A DNA stretch of 64,000 nt, from contig ONMA01000023.1 in assembly GCA_900318815.1 (NCBI GenBank), forward strand, positions 1-64,000. Direction: 5' to 3'. The translations under genes were made by a program, and so were the position numbers. Below the pieces are notes generated by a model. It had not been told where the DNA came from, searched no databases, and saw only the letters and a list, made by a program, of their open reading frames with translations. Each line of letters starts with the position of its first letter. The first letter of the stretch is position 1. This stretch comes from an uncultured Prevotellaceae bacterium (lineage in GTDB: Bacteria > Bacteroidota > Bacteroidia > Bacteroidales > Bacteroidaceae). Shown in pieces: positions 54,118 through 64,000 of this stretch.

Positions 54118-54707
54118 ATGGCACTTACGGCTCATAAGTATGGCACTTAGACACCGCAAGTATGGTACTTAGACACCGCAAATATAACGTTTAGATTGTG
54201 AGTCGCGCTGATTATTGCATGACAAAGGATGACGCTAACCGTCTTGCATTATCCTTGTTATCTGCTACCATAGTCATTGTTCCTCTGATGTTTGTGAATA
54301 CTTTAGGTGCATAGCTTTCTCCGTCAGACGGTATCGCTGGTAGGGATGATCACTTCAAGCATTTTCAAGATATACTTTGAACCCCTTTGTTTTTCAGAAC
54401 CCCTTTGTTTTTGGGTGGTAGTTAAGCCTTTTTCTCTTGAACTACCCCCTAAAAACCTCGTTCTTTTGGGTGGTAGTTAAGCCATTTTCAGACGAACTAC
54501 CCCCCAAAATCTCGTTCTTGGGGGGTAGTTGTACCTTCTTTAATATCTGTAAATCCCGAATAGAACCATACAGGAATCTAACAATGTGCCAAGGAAATTG
54601 CGAATTTCCCTGATGAGAGGCTGCGACACAGCACATCATGGCCGACGAAGCGAAACAGGAGATGGCACTTACGGCTCGTAAGTATGGCACTTAGCAACCG
54701 CAAGTAT
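54118..54707. repeat. 46-bp direct repeats bracketing GGTAGTT repeats
   Basis: 54118-54163 and 54662-54707 are nearly identical (ATGGCACTTACGGCTC at the start of each, TATGGCACTTAG inside). Between them, a 56-bp unit with GGGTGGTAGTTAAGCC occurs at 54413 and 54469, and GAACTACCCCC/GGGGGTAGTT form inverted pairs. No gene was recognised. Confidence 0.6.
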
Positions 54708-54710
54708 TAG

Positions 54711-54995
54711 TCATTCTCCTTTCGTTTCAATGATTTCCCAATGGCCACCTTTGTCTGGGCCAACACGACGAATAATGTTATTAGCTTGTAACTGTTTCAA
54801 TTGCCACTTAACTCCACTGGACGATATTCCACATGCTTCAGCAAGTTCACGCCTTGTAACATACATATTCCTCTGAATCATATCAATGATTTTCTGGGTA
54901 GTTTTCTGGGTAGTTTTCTGGGTAGTTTTCTGGGTAGTTTCTTCTGTATGATTTTCTGTATGGTCTGTATTCTTCTGCTTCGAAGAATTTGTCAT
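54711..54995 (-). CDS. Winged-helix domain with TTQK repeats; likely C-terminal remnant of an AlbA_2/Schlafen-like ATPase
   Basis: 94 residues: a Ser/Thr/His-rich start, four TTQK repeats (residues 20-35), then a winged helix (IDMIQRNMYVTRRELAEACG, ISSSGVKWQLKQL, ending RRVGPDKGGHWEI). I recall the TTQK-plus-wHTH ending from large Bacteroidales 'ATP-binding' proteins with an AlbA_2 domain, so this may be a detached 3' fragment with a fortuitous ATG. It could also work as a small DNA-binding protein. The repeats come from a 12-bp tandem repeat in the DNA (about 54896-54945). Confidence 0.5.
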   Translation of the reverse strand: MTNSSKQKNTDHTENHTEETTQKTTQKTTQKTTQKIIDMIQRNMYVTRRELAEACGISSSGVKWQLKQLQANNIIRRVGPDKGGHWEIIETKGE

Positions 54996-55258
54996 GCCAG
55001 CTGCTTTTATATTCTACATTCTGGCTTTCCCTTGCCTTTATCCTCTTTGCCATAGTCTATTATCTTTCAAATGTTCCAAAACAGAATTTGCGAACTATCG
55101 CATTTTTTGCGCCAGTTGTTATTTTACAATCCCCAACTCCCTCAGATACACCTCAATCTCTTTGTCGGCACAAGATACAAAACAATCACAAAACGACCAA
55201 AGAAACTGCACTGAAAATCCGTGCGCCAAGCGATTCGGAGAAAAACTATTTTCTGATG

Positions 55259-55918
55259 TCAGTCTGTAATGTCTATAATCAGGCCATCGGCCAAGCGGAA
55301 TTCAGGCAATCGTTCACGGATGAGTCTTGTGAAGAATTCGAAAAGTTTGGCATAGCATTCCATGATAATTTTACCTGTCAGGCTGAGAATGACATAATCA
55401 ATGACCAAATGGGAACGGTTGTCCTGTTTCTCATCGCTTATCGGAAAAGAGTATAGTCTGTCGGCCTGATAACTCTCATACTCTTTTCGGCTGGCAATTT
55501 CGAGCCAGGACTGCAGGCTGTTCTGCTTTGACAAGTCATCAATGACACCTTCAATGTCTTCATTGCCATAGCGCAGTTTATAGAATGACCTCAGGAATGA
55601 AATCCATTCTTTTTGAGCAACATCAGGCTTCAAAACAAGTCTGATTTCCTCGTCGTCTTCCTCGACATCATAGATGCCGTGTGCATTGAACCGTTTATTC
55701 AAAGTGTCTAATAAAACCTCACGGTTTCTGAAACCGCCACTAAAGAAGCAGCCTATCACTTCTTTCTTCACTGCCACAATTCGTGTGGCCATTCCAATTA
55801 CAAGAAACCTTCCCATATTAAGTAACAACTTTTTGACGTGCCGAACAGGATGCACTTGAGGCCCAGTCGAAACGTACGGCGCCTTGGCGTTGATGCGGTC
55901 GATATTGAGCTGTTTCAT
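55259..55918 (-). CDS. Unknown protein, 219 aa
   Basis: MKQLNIDRINAKAPYVSTGP, a middle with VLLDTLNKRFNAHGIYDVEE and KEWISFLRSFYKLRYGNEDI, and an acidic, helical C-terminus (KIIMECYAKLFEFFTRLIRE). No signal peptide, metal-binding or catalytic motif stands out, and I do not recognise the family. The ATG overlaps the stop of the preceding 44-residue gene by 4 nt, so the two are coupled. The pair could be a toxin-antitoxin-like or small regulatory unit; this is only a guess from size and layout. Confidence 0.65.
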   Translation of the reverse strand: MKQLNIDRINAKAPYVSTGPQVHPVRHVKKLLLNMGRFLVIGMATRIVAVKKEVIGCFFSGGFRNREVLLDTLNKRFNAHGIYDVEEDDEEIRLVLKPDVAQKEWISFLRSFYKLRYGNEDIEGVIDDLSKQNSLQSWLEIASRKEYESYQADRLYSFPISDEKQDNRSHLVIDYVILSLTGKIIMECYAKLFEFFTRLIRERLPEFRLADGLIIDITD

Positions 55919-56049
55919 ACGGCGGCAACTATTTTGGGCTGTTTCTTCTCAGCCCAGCGTTTTTTCACTTCTTGTTGCCAATCCTGCTGTCGCTTCTCGG
56001 CGGCTTTCAGCCAGTCGATGACTTGTTGCGTGGTTCTCTTTGCCTCCAT
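55915..56049 (-). CDS. Small helical protein, 44 aa, coupled to the 219-aa gene
   Basis: ATG at 56049 is preferred: MEAKRTTQQVIDWLKAAEKR, then QQDWQQEVKKRWAEKKQPKI. The promoter element at 56085-56078 lies about 28 bp upstream and rules out the longer frame. Predicted as one basic amphipathic helix. Overlaps the next gene by 4 nt (ATGA). Confidence 0.55.
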   Translation of the reverse strand: MEAKRTTQQVIDWLKAAEKRQQDWQQEVKKRWAEKKQPKIVAAV

Positions 56050-56077
56050 AATCATATCGTTTTGCACTTTGTAGCGG

Positions 56078-56109
56078 CAAAGATACGAACTTTCCTTGAA
56101 TAAAGCAAG
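56078..56109 (-). promoter_or_regulatory. Promoter of the 44-aa/219-aa operon
   Basis: Minus strand: CTTG (56109-56106), 20 bp, TATCTTTG (56085-56078), close to the Bacteroidota consensus. Confidence 0.55.
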
Positions 56110-56209
56110 GAAATACCAGAAAATATCCATTGTACACTGATAATCCCTTACACCACGGCGAAGCAGGGATTACAGCGTAGCGGATGCTTCATCACACCTC
56201 AACGAAACA

Positions 56210-56250
56210 TTAATCACGGTGTAATTAAACATTAATTACACCGTGATTAA
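56210..56250. repeat. Perfect 19-bp inverted repeat with 3-nt loop
   Basis: TTAATCACGGTGTAATTAA (56210-56228) and its exact complement (56232-56250). It lies 100 bp beyond the C10 protease stop and about 100 bp upstream of the promoter at 56078-56109. No T-run follows on either strand, so a protein-binding operator, mRNA-end structure or mobile-element scar are all possible. Confidence 0.7.
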
Positions 56251-56349
56251 CTATGCATTGAAGTGTAAGGAAACTTCCAATGAGGTGGAACGGAATATAC
56301 GCCAGAGTGTGACGAAATATTCGCCGGGTAACAGGGCGAGAAAGCCCCC

Positions 56350-59121
56350 TCACCTGACTACGAACTTGCGACCCTCCACGAGGTAGATGCCGGCAGGCAG
56401 CAGCTTCGGCAGGGCGGCACGGGCAACCTTGCTGCGCACGAGGCGACCGCTGAGGTCATAGACATCGACCAGAGTGGTTCCCTTAGCTACGGAACTGACA
56501 CCCAGGATGATAGACGGAATGACGATGACATCGTGGGCGGGCATTGTCACATATTCGATACCGTCCTGGAAGAGCCAGCCGTCGTACCACTCGCTCAGCT
56601 CGGTATCAGCGATGTCGCGCAACACGATGGGCGAACCGTAGGCCACGTTGTCGCGTGCCCACTCCACCTTACGCACCATGTAGATGATGGCGTACTCGTT
56701 GGGAGCGAACTGCGCCTGAAGGCTGATGTCGCCGTTGACGGTGAGCGTGTAAGGATTACTGACAGTTCCGTCGCTCCACTGCGCGAAGTGATAGCCCTCG
56801 GCAGGCGTGGCAGTCAGGGTGACGGTAGAACCTTCCTCGTAGGTACCGTTGCCACTGGGACTGACAGTGACGGAGCCTTGTGTCGCGTCGGCAGGAGTAG
56901 CGCTGACGCTATACGTGGGCGTGGGAATTTCGACAAAGAAGTGAGCCTGTCCATTGGAACTGACCCAGGAACCATTGTTGACATACATCATCCAAATGAG
57001 GTACTCCTTGCCAGGCTCCAACCCATGGAAGCTGAAATCGAACGTAGTACTCTGTCCCGCATCAATCACCAACTGTTGCGTCTGCATGTCAACACTATAG
57101 AAAGTGTTGCCAGAACCCTTCTCACCAAGGACAAGCCTGATGTTCTTGTCATAGTCGCCACCCACATTGGTAACAAGAATCTGACCCTCCACAAAATCGT
57201 CGGTCACGACACTTCCCGTGGCATTGGTCAGCGTGAAAGTAGAATTCAGGCGGAGATTGCTGGGCATCGGAGCCACCTCGATATCGGTCATTGCGAAAGG
57301 CGTATAACCATTTTTCGACTGATACGTCAGATAGATATGATTGGTGCCCGAGTAGTTGGGAACGTAGGAAATGTCGAAATCCACGGTCTCACCAGCCCCC
57401 ACCTCGAGGATCTTGCCTCCCATATTGTAAAATTTTCCACCATTCTCATACAGCAGATAGACGTAGTCATTGTAATAAGAGCCGTTGTTGGTGATGGTAG
57501 CATGGAGGGGCAGACTGGAGAACACTTCGGTCTTGCCTGTGGTCTGCAAGGTGGCTGTCAGGCTGACGGAGGGCTCAGTGAGCGTGAGCGTGTTGCCTGC
57601 GATAGTGGCCTTGATGCGGAAGACATCGGCACCATAGCAAGGTTCCCACTCTGTGGAATAGGTGGTCTTGCTAACGGGAACGAGGTAGTAGTCGCCATCG
57701 GCCAGACCAGCACCGAAGGACAAGTAAGTCGTGAACTCCCTACCATTGAGGTAGGGCAACACGCCATAGGACTGCCCTCTAAGAACGTCGTCGCCCACCC
57801 ACTCCTCGTCGGCATTGAACAGGGCGATACCGAACTTAAACTCATCGAGCGTGAGACCCGCAACGTTATAGGCAACCGTCTTTAAAATAACATTCGTAAA
57901 GTCGGCACTGGACGAAGAGCGTGTAAACGTGGAAGACCCACTAAGGTTGATTTCCCTCACGGTGAGCCTTTCGGGCACGAACTCGCCACTGCCGTACTGA
58001 ATGCCGATGACAGCATCCTGATCATAGCTATAGCCGTCGTTACTGCTGCTGGAGCCAATGCCGGCGGTGCTGTTGGGATTGAGCACGGAGATAAGGAAGT
58101 AGCCATCGCTCTGACCACCCCAGCCCCAGTTGATGTGGAAGAGGCCGTCGCCGTCGTAGCCATCGACGACAAAGGCATGGCCACCACCCGTAGAACTGCC
58201 GCCATAGAGCACCGGACGCCCATTGGACACCTCGGCATAGAGCATCGACTCCCACTCGGCCGTGCTGAAGCTGGTGCGCTCCAGCACGCGCACAGTCTTG
58301 TCGTAGCCGAAATAGTTCTGGAAGGCGTTGACAGCCACGTGCGAAACGGCTCCACTGCTCTGGCTGCTATAGTCCATCTTGACCGACTGGCCGCACAGGA
58401 GCATCAGCTGGGCCACGGCCTGCCGCTGGGTCTCTGTGGCACGCGAGTTATACTGATTGAGCATATTTTCCCAGTCGATAGTGGTAACAGGTATCTCAGG
58501 CATGGAAATGTTGTTACTTACTGACGTATAGGACGGGATAGGAGCCGTGGTCTGGGCGGGATACTGATAATAGTTGAGTACCTGGGCCATGGCAGTGGCC
58601 ACACAGCCCGTGACGCTGCGCTCGCCGGTAGACGGGTCGATGGGACAGGAGCCGTTGTAAGGCGCATCCTGATTCCAGAAACTCGAAAGCAGCGGCTCGA
58701 CGGGCTCGTAGTCCAGCTCCATGCGGGGGGCTTCATAGCGCGCGTCGGTACGCTCCAGATAGGCCAGCTGGTCGGCAATGCCGTCGAACCAGGCCTGGAT
58801 GTGCGGTGGCAACGGCTCGTCGGTGAAAGCACCATGGTCGGCATAGCCCAGGATGGCGGGGGTGCGGTCGTCGCCGCTCACCATGACGAAGCCCTCGTCC
58901 TGACCCACGTTGAACACATAATAGGCGGCTACGGATGAAGACTGCTGCTGCAACAGCGGCTGACGCTTGGCCAGCCGGAGGCCGTGGGCAACTGCCTTCT
59001 GCGCCTTCTTGTCAAGAAACTCCCTTGCCCGCTGCTCTGCCTGTCCGGGCGTAAGGTGGCCTGCCATCACCATCAGCGTGGCAAGGAGGCAAATGGCCAG
59101 TGAAACAATTCTTTTCATCAT
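56350..59121 (-). CDS. C10-family cysteine protease (SpeB/interpain-like) with T9SS-like C-terminus
   Basis: 923 residues with two adjacent start ATGs. Signal peptide (MKRIVSLAICLLATLMVMAG), propeptide to about 140 (VAAYYVFNVGQDEGFVMVSG, DDRTPAILGY), then the C10 catalytic domain. Catalytic Cys is in ERSVTGCVATAMAQ (near residue 172) and catalytic His in GGGHAFVVDGYDG (near 313), with HINWGWGGQSDGYF. Several beta domains follow, one a Listeria-Bacteroides-like repeat (GTYEEGSTVTLTATPAEGYH). The ending VYDLSGRLVRS and FVVR matches a type IX secretion signal. Likely a secreted or surface protease activated by propeptide removal. Only this gene lies between rpoC and the unknown two-gene unit. 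Confidence 0.92.
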   Translation of the reverse strand: MMKRIVSLAICLLATLMVMAGHLTPGQAEQRAREFLDKKAQKAVAHGLRLAKRQPLLQQQSSSVAAYYVFNVGQDEGFVMVSGDDRTPAILGYADHGAFTDEPLPPHIQAWFDGIADQLAYLERTDARYEAPRMELDYEPVEPLLSSFWNQDAPYNGSCPIDPSTGERSVTGCVATAMAQVLNYYQYPAQTTAPIPSYTSVSNNISMPEIPVTTIDWENMLNQYNSRATETQRQAVAQLMLLCGQSVKMDYSSQSSGAVSHVAVNAFQNYFGYDKTVRVLERTSFSTAEWESMLYAEVSNGRPVLYGGSSTGGGHAFVVDGYDGDGLFHINWGWGGQSDGYFLISVLNPNSTAGIGSSSSNDGYSYDQDAVIGIQYGSGEFVPERLTVREINLSGSSTFTRSSSSADFTNVILKTVAYNVAGLTLDEFKFGIALFNADEEWVGDDVLRGQSYGVLPYLNGREFTTYLSFGAGLADGDYYLVPVSKTTYSTEWEPCYGADVFRIKATIAGNTLTLTEPSVSLTATLQTTGKTEVFSSLPLHATITNNGSYYNDYVYLLYENGGKFYNMGGKILEVGAGETVDFDISYVPNYSGTNHIYLTYQSKNGYTPFAMTDIEVAPMPSNLRLNSTFTLTNATGSVVTDDFVEGQILVTNVGGDYDKNIRLVLGEKGSGNTFYSVDMQTQQLVIDAGQSTTFDFSFHGLEPGKEYLIWMMYVNNGSWVSSNGQAHFFVEIPTPTYSVSATPADATQGSVTVSPSGNGTYEEGSTVTLTATPAEGYHFAQWSDGTVSNPYTLTVNGDISLQAQFAPNEYAIIYMVRKVEWARDNVAYGSPIVLRDIADTELSEWYDGWLFQDGIEYVTMPAHDVIVIPSIILGVSSVAKGTTLVDVYDLSGRLVRSKVARAALPKLLPAGIYLVEGRKFVVR

Positions 59122-59165
59122 ATCAGGTCGTTATTGGTTAATAAATTATTTTCACGATGGTTTTA

Positions 59166-59200
59166 AAAAAGTCCCCAAAAGCCATCAGCCTTTGGGGACT
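59166..59200 (-). terminator. Terminator of the rpoBC operon
   Basis: Stem AGTCCCCAAA / TTTGGGGACT with a loop of about 11 nt; on the minus strand six T follow. It lies about 38 bp after the rpoC stop codon, so transcription of rpoBC ends before the accessory block. Confidence 0.7.
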
Positions 59201-59237
59201 ATGATTGCCTATTAGGACGTAAACACCTGTAGGGGGC

Positions 59238-63581
<4,344 letters not shown>

Positions 63582-63587
63582 AATTTT

Positions 63588-63615
63588 CAATTATCAATTA
63601 TCAATTATCAATTAC
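63588..63615. repeat. Four tandem 7-bp repeats between rpoB and rpoC
   Basis: CAATTAT at 63588, 63595 and 63602, with CAATTAC at 63609. The array fills almost the whole 36-bp gap between rpoB and rpoC. Confidence 0.75.
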
Positions 63616-63617
63616 CT

Positions 63618-64000
<383 letters not shown>

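Noticed and set aside
54442..54690. 82-residue leftward frame
   Set aside because: Lies in repeat sequence and has no domain or promoter.
54890..54950. Possible CRISPR-like array (TTTTCTGGGTAG repeats)
   Set aside because: A 12-bp tandem repeat inside a coding frame (TTQK), with no spacers.
56533..57885. A 450-residue rightward open frame opposite the C10 protease
   Set aside because: Antisense to the protease's beta domains; composition is that of a mirror frame.
28799..59237. The accessory block as an integrative conjugative element or prophage
   Set aside because: No integrase, transfer, relaxase, portal or terminase gene was found, nor a tRNA attachment site.

Overview
The window looks like a Bacteroidales chromosome of the Prevotella/Segatella type. 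Reasons: the gene order and sequences of the ribosomal-protein cluster, many promoters of the Bacteroidota form (TTTG or TTG, 18-22 bp, then TAnnTTTG), several lipoproteins and secreted proteins with the C-terminal pattern of type IX secretion cargo, a C10 (SpeB/interpain-like) protease, a GH35 glycosidase, and many palindromic intergenic repeats. No rRNA, tRNA, CRISPR array or transposase was found.

Layout. (1) 1-2745, AT-rich: a cut-off AAA-ATPase, a small frame and a second AAA-like protein whose P-loop has decayed, all on the minus strand. (2) 3233-8145, minus: CapA-like, DUF3160, a small exported protein and a TlpA-like lipoprotein without its CxxC. A lone FecE-type ABC ATPase follows on plus (8244-9035). 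(3) 9327-28265, minus: the str, S10, spc and alpha ribosomal operons, from rpsL at the right to rplQ at the left. (4) 28478-59121: about 30 kb of accessory DNA lying between rpoC and the small DUF3467 gene plus rpsL. (5) 59238-64000, minus: rpoC and the 3' end of rpoB.

The accessory block holds a GH35 enzyme; an Abi_2/AbiF-type HEPN protein with a small RNA locus on the opposite strand; a RelB/YafQ-like toxin-antitoxin pair; a decayed BIG2-FISUMP gene; secreted proteins (T9SS-like, MG2-like, carboxypeptidase-regulatory-like); an SNF2 helicase; a Fic-like remnant; and an AT-rich operon of an XRE regulator, three unrecognised proteins and a 1731-residue DUF1998-type helicase. I regard that operon as a candidate anti-phage or DNA-processing system. 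A two-gene unit of unknown function and a C10 protease complete the block.

The core genes carry a surprise. rplB, rpsM, rpsD and rpoA each appear to lack a short stretch (by inference about 46, 34, 19 and 25 nt, each 3n+1), which breaks the frame in genes that should be essential. An assembly or consensus fault is the simplest explanation, but the pattern deserves a read-level check. The best leads for new biology are the AbiF/RNA locus, where two consensus promoters face each other across one small RNA, and the helicase operon at 44109-53890.
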